Below are positions 9,472 to 18,653 of a stretch of 64,000 nt of DNA, piece after piece. Origin of the DNA: Candidatus Thiosymbion sp. (lineage in GTDB: Bacteria; Pseudomonadota; Gammaproteobacteria; Chromatiales; Chromatiaceae); NCBI GenBank assembly GCA_018435665.1, contig JAHDND010000024.1, positions 98,139-162,138 of the forward strand. Reading direction: 5' to 3'. The position numbers were made by a program, and so were the translations under genes. Each line of letters opens with the position of its first letter. The stretch's first letter is position 1. The notes below the pieces were generated by a model, which saw nothing but the letters and a program-made list of their open reading frames with translations, was not told where the DNA came from and did no database searches.

Positions 9472-11139
9472 ATGAACATCATCCTGACTTGTCGCCACAA
9501 AGGCTTTGCTCTGATGGATGCCATGATTGCCATCGTAGTCATTGGCATCGGCCTCTTTGGTATTGTCAGGCTCAATTCCGTGATGCTTGCAGGTACGGGG
9601 ATCGGCAAGACCCGCGCGGAGGCGACCCAATTGGCCGAGGGCAAGCTGGAGGAAATCCGCGCCCAACAGCCCCCAGCCACCAAACCGGTTTCGAGTACCG
9701 CACCCGAAAGCATCACGGGGGTTAACGCGACTTTCTCCCGCTCCTGGACTATTGCCAGCGCGGGTCTAACTGGCCTTGACCTGGACCGGGTGACGGTGTG
9801 CGTGTCCTGGGGCGATACCTGTGGCGGTACGGGAGAACGCAAGGTTGAACTCAGTAGCCTGTTAACCTGGACCGACCTCATCACCGCCGGCTCCATTGGC
9901 AGCGGTCAAGGCGGCGTTGGCGCTGGCATGCCGGAGACCCCGGGCGGAAAGGGGAAGGAAAGCGGGGAAGAAAAATATGAGCCCGGTGACCTTCCTGAGG
10001 GTTCGGTCGCGAATCCTAACGACGGTACCAGCATTTACCAGAAAACAGGTAACGTTACGGAGTTGATCGACACCGCCACGGGGCAAGTCCTGCTGAGGGT
10101 GGATGATGGCTCGGGTTTCAGTACCATTTCTGGCAAGGTGTATATTACCTGGGGCTCGAAAATCGCCAAGAAAGCTACGAGCCAAATTGATATGGACCTT
10201 GTCGATGCCAATGTCCACGTTTTAGGTTCACTGGGCTCCGTCTGCCGGCAATATCTACCCGGTGGCGCCAATACCCTTCACCTCTATCCCACGTCGGGAA
10301 CCACAGCCTACTCTTATTTCTACTACACCTGCTACATGGGGGCTGGCTGGTGGGGCAACATCGCTGTGGTCCGGACTGATGGTGGGGATCGGGTCTGCCT
10401 TGGCGATCCGAACATTTCTCAAACGGTGACTTCTCCCGTATCCCGGCGCCCCATTCTCAGTACTCTGCGCAACTATCGTGGTTATACCTCGGCCTGTACT
10501 ACAACCCCCACCAGTTCAACCTGTAAATCTACAGGTATCGGGCTTGATGGCTCGGTTTATACCCCGGTCAGTTATGGTGCTTCTGCCACGGAGATCCAAC
10601 ATCATTTTCTCCTGACGACGATCACGGGTAACCCCGCCAATACCGATTGCGCCACCAAGGAAAGTGCCCCGAGCCTGAGCAGCAATCCCTTCACTGCCAT
10701 CACTGGCCAGGGTGGAAATGCGGGACTGTTGTTTTGTCTGAGTTCGACCTGTCCCTTTGAGAGTGGATTTATCACCAGCGTGACGAACTTTGCCATGACA
10801 ATTACCACAATGGTTACTCCAGCGCCGCTGGTCAAAGTCGAAGGTGGCCAATGCACGCCTCCAACCCAAACGGCATCTCCCTTTGTATACAACTGTCAGA
10901 TAGATTGGATTGGCTGGTCTGGTGACTACTGGTCTGGAAATATCGAATTCACTCAGACGGACGGGATAACTCCAGCCGGCCAGATGAGTGGCGTTGCCAC
11001 GAGCAACATATTACCTTCCGGCAAGATCGTAACCCTCGGCGGCACCTCAGGTGTCGGTTGCGAGGGAAAATGCATTACCTTTTCCAGTGTCCCCAAGGAT
11101 GTCAATTCCTTTGCCATAAGCGCAACGCTGACACCCTAA
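9472..11139 (+). CDS. pilV: PilV-type minor pilin with ~400-residue extension
   Basis: I prefer the ATG at 9472 (555 residues); a GTG at 9457 adds five residues. The prepilin end reads RHKG-FALMDAMIAIVVIGIGLFGIVRLN, then EATQLAEGKLEEIRAQQP, as in PilV. The body continues to VTVCVSWGDTC (the usual end of a PilV) near residue 115 and then runs a further 430 residues, rich in Ser/Thr/Gly with several Cys pairs. Classical PilV is under 200 residues. The extension could be a tip-exposed adhesin, fitting the absence of pilY1 from this operon, but no domain was recognised. Confidence 0.72.
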   Translation: MNIILTCRHKGFALMDAMIAIVVIGIGLFGIVRLNSVMLAGTGIGKTRAEATQLAEGKLEEIRAQQPPATKPVSSTAPESITGVNATFSRSWTIASAGLTGLDLDRVTVCVSWGDTCGGTGERKVELSSLLTWTDLITAGSIGSGQGGVGAGMPETPGGKGKESGEEKYEPGDLPEGSVANPNDGTSIYQKTGNVTELIDTATGQVLLRVDDGSGFSTISGKVYITWGSKIAKKATSQIDMDLVDANVHVLGSLGSVCRQYLPGGANTLHLYPTSGTTAYSYFYYTCYMGAGWWGNIAVVRTDGGDRVCLGDPNISQTVTSPVSRRPILSTLRNYRGYTSACTTTPTSSTCKSTGIGLDGSVYTPVSYGASATEIQHHFLLTTITGNPANTDCATKESAPSLSSNPFTAITGQGGNAGLLFCLSSTCPFESGFITSVTNFAMTITTMVTPAPLVKVEGGQCTPPTQTASPFVYNCQIDWIGWSGDYWSGNIEFTQTDGITPAGQMSGVATSNILPSGKIVTLGGTSGVGCEGKCITFSSVPKDVNSFAISATLTP

Positions 11140-11395
11140 CGCTGGTTGCCCGTTTGTTGGGACTGCTTGAAGGGGTCTAGGCTGAGACTAAGGCTGGGGT
11201 GAGTGGCAATCCTTTTGACTCGGTCTGCTGTCTCCCTGGGGTGGTGGGGGGGTACAAAGGCTGATATCGAGTCCGTAATCACCGTTGCCTTTGTACCGGT
11301 GATCTTGGGCCGTAGGACCCAACAGGCACCCCAGTCTTCTGCTCTCGGGCCCGGCCCTTAAAACCTTCCGGCCTGGCTCTGCTAGGATAAGCAGC

Positions 11396-11743
11396 ATGCA
11401 ATTGCTCGACCCCAAAAATGACCTGGTGTTCAAGAAGCTCTTCGCGGAGGCGCCGGACCTGCTGGCGGAGCTGATTAATGCCGTGCGCAGCGAGGAGGCG
11501 CCGATCCGCGTGGTCGAAGTCCTCAACCCGCGCATCGCCCCGGAAGAACTGGCCGGCAAGTTCATCGTCCTCGACCTCCTGGCCCAGGACGGTGCCGGCC
11601 GGCGCTACAACATCGAGATGCAAGTGCGCCTGAAGCGGCCGCGCGGCCTGAGCGCAGAGGAAGAAACCCGCCGCCTGGCCGCGTCCGCGAACGCGCCCCG
11701 CGCGGCGAGCGCAGTGAGCTACGTGGCGTGCGTGAGGTCTTAA
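11396..11743 (+). pseudogene. truncated Rpn/PD-(D/E)XK-family recombination-promoting nuclease
   Basis: The first 78 or so residues match the Rpn / 'PD-(D/E)XK nuclease family transposase' start: LLDPKNDLVFKKLFAE, LINAV, VEVLNPRI, then FIVLDLLAQDGAGRRYNIEMQV, containing the catalytic Asp and E-x-Q. Family members are about 250-300 residues; here the similarity stops after NIEMQVRLKRP and a stop follows at 115 residues. It is a 3'-truncated copy and probably inactive. The 256 bp before it after pilV contain nothing recognisable. Confidence 0.65.
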
Positions 11744-11842
11744 CGGATCACCCCTGCATCTGCCAGCGGGGCTGATCCGACATTTGATTGCCAACGGGTA
11801 TAATCCCTTACCGCTGCCTGACTCGTTCCGGTCTTTTCCGCC

Positions 11843-14800
11843 ATGCCCCCATCCCCTCAGCCGCTCGCGGCTTATCAGGCCCTGTCGCCCGCCTTGCGCC
11901 GGCTGGTGCGGTTGACGGCCGTCTATGGCGAGGTGATCTATCTCACCAACCTGAAACTGGTGCTGAAGGAACTGGGCTGGAAGGATGATCAGGGACGGGT
12001 GATGTATAACACCATCAACACGGAACTGAGCACCCGCCTGCTCAAGGCTGGGGTGTGGGTCGAGGAACACGCCAGCATCCGCTGCCATCCCGCCCTGGTG
12101 GAGCCGCTGACCGAGGAGGCGCGGGAGCAAGGCGACCTGGAGGCGATCATCCGCGCCGCGGGCCTGGTCCTGCCCTACCGGCGCAGCGACTACGGGATGG
12201 TGGACCGCGAGGCCCAGCGCCGCTTTCTGCGCGAAGTCCGCTTCGCCATGTTGCTTGGGGACGCGGGTGGCCTGTTTCGGATCCTGGGCCTGACCGAGCC
12301 GGCCTACCTCCAGGCCACGCCCCAGTTCGCGGCGGACCTGCGCCGGATCTACGGGGAGCGGCTGGAACAGGCCCAGCCCGAGATTCAGTTCATGGCCCTG
12401 GAACCGCTGTTGGAGGAGGGGGAAATCCAGCTTGCCGATCAGCGGGAGGCCTACGCCCGGTTCGAAACCCTGTTCCGCGACTCGACCGCCACCAGCAACC
12501 TCCTGATCCAGGCCCTATTCCAACGCCGGCTGATGCGTGGCGCCTTTGCCGATCTGCCCCGGCCGGCGGCCCCGGGTGGCCTGATCGGGCCCCTCGTCAC
12601 GGGCATTCAGGCCTTTGCCCGCGGGGAGGATGACGCCGCCCTGGTCGCCTTTCAGGAGGCGGTGGCGCTGCTCAAAAAGCGGGAACGCAAGCGCAGCCTT
12701 CATCTCCCCCGGCTGGAGGGGGTCCTGTATTTTCTGACCCTGCTGCGCGAGGGTTCCCTGGCCGCGACCACCCAGGCGCGGACCCTGATCGAGGCCAGCC
12801 GGCGGCCCCTCTTCCACGACCCCTTTCAGGCCGCCTTCGAGATCCTGGGCCTGGCGGTCCAGGTGATCCTGGAGGGGCAGGACTACAACGAGGCCCACCC
12901 CTACCTGGCGTTGCGTTATGCCAACAATCCCTGGGTGGAGCTGATTCAGGGCCTCTGTATCCGCTGGATGGGGGGCAAGCCGAGCAAGGAGCGGCTTGAA
13001 CGCCTCCGCCGCCATCAAGGGGCGGCGACCCAGGGCGGTTACCTCTGGTACGCGCGGGAGGCGGCGCTTTTGCTCAATGCCTGGGGCGATCCGACGCGCT
13101 TTGGGTGCATCGCCGCCCTGGACACCCAGCCCCTCACCAATCTGCGTCAGCCGGAGGAGACCTGGGAGCGCACCCTGCGCGTGCTGCGGGAGATCGCCTC
13201 CCCGGCGACCGCATCCGCCGCGGCCGCCAAGCCGGCAACGGAGGGCGAGCTGAGCCTGGCCTGGGAGCTGACCCTCGCCGGTCAGGGCCTGGTCCTGTTC
13301 GAACCCCGGGAGCGCAAGCGGCGGGGCGCCGGCTGGACCAAGGGCCGGGTCGTGGCCCTCAAGCGCCTGGCGGAAAATAGCGACGCCCTGCCCTATCTGA
13401 CGCCGGCGGATCGGGCCCTCTGTGCCTGTATCAAGGGCCAGCCCGTGACCTGGGGCTGGAGCGGCAGCCGTCTGGAGTACGACATCGAGGGGCTCTGTGG
13501 CCTGCGCGCCGCCCTGGGCCATCCCTACCTCTTCTTCCAGGGGGAGCCCGTCGAGCTGGTCCAGGACCAGCCGCGCCTGCTGGTGGCGCGGGCCGGGGAG
13601 GGCATTCGCATCAGCCTCCACCCGCCCTGCACCGGCGAGGCCAGCTATTACGTCACGGCGGAGCCCGGCCGCCTGCGCTTTTATGAGTTCACGACCCAGC
13701 ACCAGCGCGTCGGACGGCTTCTCGGCCGGGACGGGCTCAAGGTGCCCACGGCGGCGGAGACCCGGGTGGTGGAGACCATCACCGCCCTCGCGCCCATGAT
13801 CACCGTCCATTCAGAGATTGGGGGCGAGGGGGTCGGCGAGTTGGCGGCGGTGGAACGGGTGGAGGCCGATCCCCGTCCCTGCCTGCAACTCCAGCCCCTG
13901 GGGGACGGCCTGCGCGTCACCTGCCTGGTGCGGCCCCTGGGCGAGAAGGGCCCCAGCGCCCACCCCGGGGAGGGCGGGGCCTCCATCTTCAGCGAGATCG
14001 AGGGTCGCCGGGTCCATGCCCGGCGCGATCTCAAGGCCGAGCAGACGGCGGCGGTCGCGCTCTTCACCGCCTGTCCGGCCTTGGACCCCGAGTTCTGGGA
14101 CTGGTCCCTGGAGGATCCGGAGCAGGCCCTGGAAACCCTGGAGGCCCTGCAAGGGCTGGGCGAGGCGGTGGTCCTGGAGTGGCCCCAGGGCAAGGCACTG
14201 CGCCTGCTCGGCAAGCGCGGGCTCGAGGCCATGTCGCTGCGGGTCAGCAGCCAGCGGGACTGGTTCGCCCTCTCCGGCGAGCTGACCCTGGACGACGGGC
14301 GGGTCATGGACATGTCGCGCCTCATCGACCTGCTCAGCACCAGCCCGGGCCGCTACGTCAAGATCGGCGAGGACGAGTTCCTCGCCCTGAGCCAGGAATT
14401 GCGCAAGCGCCTGGAGGCCATCCGCACCCTCCAGGACAAGGGCCGGATCCATCCCCTCGCCGCCGGCCTGCTCGATGAGACCCTGGATGGCCTGGCGGTC
14501 CAGGCCGATGCCGCCTGGACGGCGCGCCTGGAGCGTCTGCGCGAGGCCCAGGACCTGGTGCCCGAGATCCCCAGCACCCTCCAGGCCGAGCTGCGCGACT
14601 ATCAGGTCGAGGGCTTTCGCTGGCTGGCGCGCTTGGCCCATTGGGGGGCCGGGGCCTGCCTGGCGGACGACATGGGCCTGGGCAAGACGGTGCAGACCCT
14701 GGCCCTGTTGCTGGGTCGCGCCGCCCAAGGCCCGGCCCTGGTGTTGGCCCCGACCTCGGTGTGCGCCAACTGGGTGGAGGAGGCCGGGCGCTTCGCCCCG

Positions 14801-15967
14801 ACCCTGAATGCCCGGCTCTTCGGCCCCGGGGATCGGGCGGCCCTGCTGGAGGGGCTGGGTCCCTTCGACCTGGTGATCTGCACCTATGGCCTGCTATGGA
14901 CCGAGTCCGAGGCCCTGACCAAGGTCCAGTGGCACACCATCGTCGCCGACGAGGCCCAAGCCTTCAAGAACGCCCAGACCAAGCGATCCAAGGCGGTGAT
15001 GGACCTGCAAGGGGACTTTCGCCTCATCACCACCGGCACCCCCATCGAGAATCACTTGGGGGAGCTGTGGAACCTGTTCCGCTTCATCAACCCCGGCCTG
15101 CTGGGCAGCCTGGAGCACTTCAACCAGCGCTTCGCCATCCCCATCGAGATGCGCAAGGACAAGGCGGCGGGCAACCAGCTCAAGCGCCTGATCCGGCCCT
15201 TCATCCTGCGGCGCTTGAAGAGCGAGGTGCTGGCGGAGCTGCCGGAGCGCACCGAGATCACCCTGCACGTGGAGCTGAGCGAGGAGGAGCGCCTCTTCTA
15301 CGAGGCCCTGCGCCGCTCCGCCCTGGAGCGCATCAGCAGCGTCGGCGGCCAGGGGCCGGGGGACGTGCGCTTCCAGGTCCTGGCGGAGATCATGCGGCTG
15401 CGCCGCGCCTGCTGCCACCCCCGGCTGGTGGTCCCGGGGAGCCCCATCGCCAGCGCCAAGCTCCAGGCCTTCGCCGAGATCGTCACCGAACTGCGGGAGA
15501 ACCGCCACAAGGCCCTGGTTTTCAGCCAGTTCGTCGACCACCTGGCCCTGGTGAGGGAGTGGCTCGATGGCGAGAAGATCCCCTACCAGTACCTGGACGG
15601 CGCCACCCCGGTGAAGCGTCGCCAGGAGGCGGTGGCCGCCTTCCAGGCCGGTCGTGGCGATCTCTTCCTGATCAGCCTCAAGGCCGGCGGCGCCGGCCTC
15701 AACCTCACCGCCGCGGACTACGTCATCCACCTCGACCCCTGGTGGAACCCCGCCGTGGAGGACCAAGCCTCCGACCGCGCCCACCGCATCGGCCAGCAGC
15801 GCCCGGTGACCATCTACCGCCTGGTGGCCCGCAACACCATCGAGGACATGATCATCGATCTGCACCGCCACAAGCGCGACCTGGCCGACTCCCTGCTCGA
15901 AGGCGCCGAGATGGCCGCCCGGATGGGTGTCGAGGAGATGATGGCCCTGCTGAAGGAGGCGGGTTAG
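11843..15967 (+). CDS. SNF2-family DEAD/DEAH helicase-like ATPase
   Basis: The 1374-residue protein is a Swi2/Snf2 (RapA-like) double-stranded DNA translocase. The ATPase core occupies about the last 470 residues: Walker A DDMGLGKT near 940, DEAQ (not DEAH) box near 1035, TGTPIENHLGELWNL, then helicase C with KALVFSQF near 1225, SLKAGGAGLNLT, and DRAHRIGQ near 1315. The N-terminal 900 residues are helical/TPR-like and beta-rich without a domain I can name. It may remodel protein-DNA complexes. It is monocistronic, next to a TA module, an arrangement sometimes seen in defence-type islands, but no nuclease partner is present. Confidence 0.9.
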   Translation: MPPSPQPLAAYQALSPALRRLVRLTAVYGEVIYLTNLKLVLKELGWKDDQGRVMYNTINTELSTRLLKAGVWVEEHASIRCHPALVEPLTEEAREQGDLEAIIRAAGLVLPYRRSDYGMVDREAQRRFLREVRFAMLLGDAGGLFRILGLTEPAYLQATPQFAADLRRIYGERLEQAQPEIQFMALEPLLEEGEIQLADQREAYARFETLFRDSTATSNLLIQALFQRRLMRGAFADLPRPAAPGGLIGPLVTGIQAFARGEDDAALVAFQEAVALLKKRERKRSLHLPRLEGVLYFLTLLREGSLAATTQARTLIEASRRPLFHDPFQAAFEILGLAVQVILEGQDYNEAHPYLALRYANNPWVELIQGLCIRWMGGKPSKERLERLRRHQGAATQGGYLWYAREAALLLNAWGDPTRFGCIAALDTQPLTNLRQPEETWERTLRVLREIASPATASAAAAKPATEGELSLAWELTLAGQGLVLFEPRERKRRGAGWTKGRVVALKRLAENSDALPYLTPADRALCACIKGQPVTWGWSGSRLEYDIEGLCGLRAALGHPYLFFQGEPVELVQDQPRLLVARAGEGIRISLHPPCTGEASYYVTAEPGRLRFYEFTTQHQRVGRLLGRDGLKVPTAAETRVVETITALAPMITVHSEIGGEGVGELAAVERVEADPRPCLQLQPLGDGLRVTCLVRPLGEKGPSAHPGEGGASIFSEIEGRRVHARRDLKAEQTAAVALFTACPALDPEFWDWSLEDPEQALETLEALQGLGEAVVLEWPQGKALRLLGKRGLEAMSLRVSSQRDWFALSGELTLDDGRVMDMSRLIDLLSTSPGRYVKIGEDEFLALSQELRKRLEAIRTLQDKGRIHPLAAGLLDETLDGLAVQADAAWTARLERLREAQDLVPEIPSTLQAELRDYQVEGFRWLARLAHWGAGACLADDMGLGKTVQTLALLLGRAAQGPALVLAPTSVCANWVEEAGRFAPTLNARLFGPGDRAALLEGLGPFDLVICTYGLLWTESEALTKVQWHTIVADEAQAFKNAQTKRSKAVMDLQGDFRLITTGTPIENHLGELWNLFRFINPGLLGSLEHFNQRFAIPIEMRKDKAAGNQLKRLIRPFILRRLKSEVLAELPERTEITLHVELSEEERLFYEALRRSALERISSVGGQGPGDVRFQVLAEIMRLRRACCHPRLVVPGSPIASAKLQAFAEIVTELRENRHKALVFSQFVDHLALVREWLDGEKIPYQYLDGATPVKRRQEAVAAFQAGRGDLFLISLKAGGAGLNLTAADYVIHLDPWWNPAVEDQASDRAHRIGQQRPVTIYRLVARNTIEDMIIDLHRHKRDLADSLLEGAEMAARMGVEEMMALLKEAG

Positions 15968-15975
15968 GCGTCAAG

Positions 15976-16239
15976 TCAGTAGTGGTAACGGCAGGAAATG
16001 ATGGTGATCTGCTCGGCATCGACAGCGTAGACCAAGCGATTCGTCTGGTCGATGCGACGCGACCATAAGCCGCTCAGGTTTTCCCGGAGGGCTTCGGGCT
16101 TGCCGATACCCGCGAACGGTGTCCGCAGTACATCGGCGATCAGCGTGTTGAGGCGCTTCAGGGTTTTGTGGTCCTGGGTTTGCCAGAAGACATAATCGTC
16201 CCAGGCCTCTTGGGTCCAGGCGAGCCTTCTAGTTGTCAT
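15976..16239 (-). CDS. yoeB: YoeB/Txe-type mRNA interferase toxin
   Basis: The ATG at 16239 gives 87 residues, the family's normal size. Conserved features are WTQEAWDDYVFWQ at the start, GKPEALRENLSGLWSRRIDQTNRLVY in the middle, and the C-terminal CRYHY that carries the catalytic His-Tyr. The Glu and Arg of the active site are also present. YoeB cleaves mRNA at the ribosomal A site. It overlaps the antitoxin gene by 11 bp, so the two are co-translated. It lies convergent with the SNF2 gene, ending 9 bp from it. Confidence 0.93.
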   Translation of the reverse strand: MTTRRLAWTQEAWDDYVFWQTQDHKTLKRLNTLIADVLRTPFAGIGKPEALRENLSGLWSRRIDQTNRLVYAVDAEQITIISCRYHY

Positions 16240-16486
16240 GTGCCAGCGGGTGCATGGACGTCTGTCCCTGTCGATATTGGGCAATGGAGCGGGCAAGATG
16301 CTCGGCGTTGGCCGGAGAGCGAAGTAGGTGGACCGTCTCCATCAGGCTGTTGAAGCTGCCAAGGGACATGACAACGGCGCCTTCAGCATCACGGCGGGTG
16401 ATAACCGTGTAGTCCGCGTCGGCGGCAACACGATCGAGAACTTGCTTCAGTTGATTACGGGCATCGGAGAAGGAAATGATTTGCAT
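16229..16486 (-). CDS. yefM: YefM/Phd-family antitoxin
   Basis: The 85-residue product starts with the Phd/YefM fold MQIISFSDARNQLKQVLDRV, then DYTVITRRDAEGAVVMSLGSFNSLMETVHLL, followed by a charged toxin-wrapping tail. It neutralises the YoeB toxin encoded downstream (11-bp overlap) and normally represses the operon with it. A palindrome is present just upstream (16499-16522). Confidence 0.93.
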   Translation of the reverse strand: MQIISFSDARNQLKQVLDRVAADADYTVITRRDAEGAVVMSLGSFNSLMETVHLLRSPANAEHLARSIAQYRQGQTSMHPLAHDN

Positions 16487-16498
16487 GGTAGCGGTCTG

Positions 16499-16522
16499 AC
16501 TTGTCCTAAATATAGTACAAGT
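16499..16522 (-). promoter_or_regulatory. palindromic operator/promoter candidate of yefM-yoeB
   Basis: ACTTGT and ACAAGT form an inverted repeat separated by 12 bases that include a TATA-like core, 13 bp before the yefM start on the minus strand. YefM-YoeB complexes autoregulate at palindromes overlapping the -10 region, so the position fits. The sequence itself is only suggestive. Confidence 0.4.
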
Positions 16523-16632
16523 ATGGCAGCCAGGAAGATCGCGTTCAACCAGCTCGATTTTTCGGTCCCGCGGGGACCGAACAGGAAGAAGCTGCCGGCG
16601 GGAGCCTGTAAAAATCGCCGCTCTGTTTCCAT
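16501..16632 (-). pseudogene. N-terminal remnant of an AAA_14/DUF4143 ATPase
   Basis: The frame METERRFLQAPAGSFFLFGP...SSWL matches the start of the ATP-binding AAA_14 proteins, which normally read GPRGTGKST at the P-loop. Here the loop reads GPRGTEKSS, so the invariant Gly before Lys is replaced by Glu, and recognisable homology ends within 15 residues. The remaining roughly 350 residues are absent. It is a dead fragment adjoining the TA module. The rest of 16633-16819 holds nothing recognisable. Confidence 0.45.
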
Positions 16633-16819
16633 TTTTGCTTCCGATTTGGAGTTGTCGGGAGCATTTTTTCGGTTACCGGCTTGGTGGATGCCAAGACTCC
16701 TGGCAAGGACGACGGATGATTTAACCCTGCCACCCTGAGTCAGTGCCGAAAACCGGCTACTCCGCAAGCCATGCACTCCTCAAGCCGAAGCCTGCCAAGC
16801 CCACAGGAGGATCAGTACT

Positions 16820-16847
16820 AAAACAAAAAGGGCGGCTTGCGCCGCCC
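16820..16847 (-). terminator. rho-independent terminator of the pnt operon
   Basis: On the minus strand GGGCGGC-GCAA-GCCGCCC is followed by TTTTTGTTTT. The stem is a perfect 7 bp with a 4-base loop and lies 67 bp past the pntB stop. Confidence 0.85.
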
Positions 16848-16914
16848 TCGATCATCGGACCGGGAGGGGCCTTACCCCCCCCCGGCCTTTGTCCCTGACC
16901 CCAGCCTTAGGGTT

Positions 16915-18318
16915 TCAGTGCCCCCCGCCCTTGAGGGCGGTACACATCCCCTCGATGGTGTCCTTGGCATCACCGAAGACCAGGGAGGTGTTGTCCTGGT
17001 AGAACAGCAGGTTGTCAACGCCGGAGTAGCCGGGGCGCATGGAACGCTTAAGGAAGTAGACCTGGCGCGCCTTGCCGGCCTCCAGGATGGGCATGCCGTA
17101 GATGGGACTGGACTTGTCGGTCTTGGCCGCCGGGTTGACCACGTCGTTGGCCCCGACCACCAGGCAGACGTCGGCGGTGGCGAACTCGGGGTTGATCTCG
17201 TCCATCTCCTGGACGGCGTCGTAGGGGATGTCGGCCTCCGCCAGCAGCACGTTCATGTGCCCCGGCATGCGCCCGGCCACCGGGTGGATGGCGAACTTGA
17301 CCTCGACGCCGCGGGCGTTGAGCAGTTCCATCAGCTCCTTGACCGAGTGCTGGGCCTGGGAGACGGCCATGCCATAGCCGGGGACGATGATGACCTTGTT
17401 GGCGTCCTCCATCCAATAGACCGCGTCCTCCACCGAGGCGGACTTGACGCCCTTGGCCGCCGCCTGGGCCCCGGCGCTGTCCCCGCCGCCCCCGTCGCCG
17501 CTGCCGAAACCGCCAAAGACCACGTTGAAGATGGAGCGGTTCATGGCCTTGCACATGATGAAGGACAGGATGGCGCCGGAGAAGCCGACCAGGGCGCCGA
17601 CGATGATCAGCAGGTTGTTGCCCAGGGTGAAGCCCGTCGCCGCCGCCGCCCAGCCCGAGTAGCTGTTGAGCATGGAGATGATGACCGGCATGTCCGCGCC
17701 ACCGATGGGGATGATGAGGGTCACGCCCAGGACGAAGGCCAGTAGGGTCATGAGGGTCAGGGACCAGCCGCTGCCGGTCAGGGCGAAGTGCACGCCCAAG
17801 GCGAGGGTGGCCAGGGCGATGGCGGCGTTGAGGGCGTGCTGGCCGGCGAACTTGACCGGCTGGCCGCTGATGAGCCCCTGGAGCTTGCCGAAGGCGATGA
17901 CCGAGCCGGTGAAGGTGATGGCGCCGATGATGATGCCGGCGGACAGCTCGCCCATGAGCACCGGGTTGAGGGCGTTGGCGGCGGCCTTGTTGAGGAAGGT
18001 GCCGATGGCCACCAGCACCGCCGCCATGCCGACGAAGCTGTGCAGGGCGGCGACGAGCTGGGGCATGGCCGTCATCTGGATGCGCGCCGCCAGGATGCCG
18101 CCGATGACCGCGCCCGCCAGGACGCCGGCGATGATGAAGCCGTAGGACTGCACCTCCGCCCCCATCAGGGTGGCGCCGATGGCGATGGCCATGCCGAGCA
18201 TGCCGTACATGTTGCCGCGCCGGGCGGTGGCGGGATGGGTCAGGCCCTTGAGGGCGAAGATGAAGAGGATGGCCGAGGCGAGATAGGCCAGGGCCTGGCT
18301 GTTGACCGAGAGTTCCAT
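16915..18318 (-). CDS. pntB: NAD(P) transhydrogenase subunit beta PntB
   Basis: The 467-residue inner-membrane protein carries about nine transmembrane helices in its first 270 residues (domain dII) and the NADP(H)-binding dIII domain at the end (VPGYGMAVSQAQHSVKEL near 315, VVGANDVVNPAAKTD near 405, YSGVDNLLFYQDNT near 435). With PntAA/PntAB it uses the proton-motive force to reduce NADP with NADH, supplying NADPH for biosynthesis, here possibly for the neighbouring GltBD and GdhA. It is the last gene of the operon, 10 bp after pntAB, and has a terminator behind it. Confidence 0.95.
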   Translation of the reverse strand: MELSVNSQALAYLASAILFIFALKGLTHPATARRGNMYGMLGMAIAIGATLMGAEVQSYGFIIAGVLAGAVIGGILAARIQMTAMPQLVAALHSFVGMAAVLVAIGTFLNKAAANALNPVLMGELSAGIIIGAITFTGSVIAFGKLQGLISGQPVKFAGQHALNAAIALATLALGVHFALTGSGWSLTLMTLLAFVLGVTLIIPIGGADMPVIISMLNSYSGWAAAATGFTLGNNLLIIVGALVGFSGAILSFIMCKAMNRSIFNVVFGGFGSGDGGGGDSAGAQAAAKGVKSASVEDAVYWMEDANKVIIVPGYGMAVSQAQHSVKELMELLNARGVEVKFAIHPVAGRMPGHMNVLLAEADIPYDAVQEMDEINPEFATADVCLVVGANDVVNPAAKTDKSSPIYGMPILEAGKARQVYFLKRSMRPGYSGVDNLLFYQDNTSLVFGDAKDTIEGMCTALKGGGH

Positions 18319-18328
18319 GGGCGGCTCC

Positions 18329-18616
18329 TTACTTGGCCTTCTTCTTGAACATGGACAGCATCCGGTGGGTCACCAGGAAGCCGCCAAAGACGTTGATGGA
18401 GGCCAGCAGCACGGCGAGGAAGCCCATGAGCTCGGCGGCGGTCCCGGCGCTCTCCAGGCCGGTCACCAGCAGGGCGCCGACGATGACGATGCCGGAGATG
18501 GCGTTGGTCAGGGCCACCAGGGGGGTGTGCAGGGAGGGCGTGACGCCCCAGATGACGTAATAGCCGATGAAACAGGACAGGACGAAGACGTAAAAGGCGA
18601 GAAGGGTCTCGGACAT
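18329..18616 (-). CDS. pntAB: NAD(P) transhydrogenase alpha-2 subunit (membrane part) PntAB
   Basis: The ATG at 18616 gives 95 residues: LLAFYVFVLSCFIGYYVIWGV, then VALTNAISGIVIVGALLV, and SINVFGGFLVTHRMLSMF. These are the three or four helices of the dII part of the alpha chain. In E. coli this is fused to the NAD-binding part; the separate form is known from Rhodospirillum rubrum and many Proteobacteria. The longer frame to 18718 has no similarity before MSETL. It follows pntAA by 37 bp. Confidence 0.93.
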   Translation of the reverse strand: MSETLLAFYVFVLSCFIGYYVIWGVTPSLHTPLVALTNAISGIVIVGALLVTGLESAGTAAELMGFLAVLLASINVFGGFLVTHRMLSMFKKKAK

Positions 18617-18653
18617 CGGGTGACTCCGGGTGAGGTTCGTGGGGCGGGCGCGA

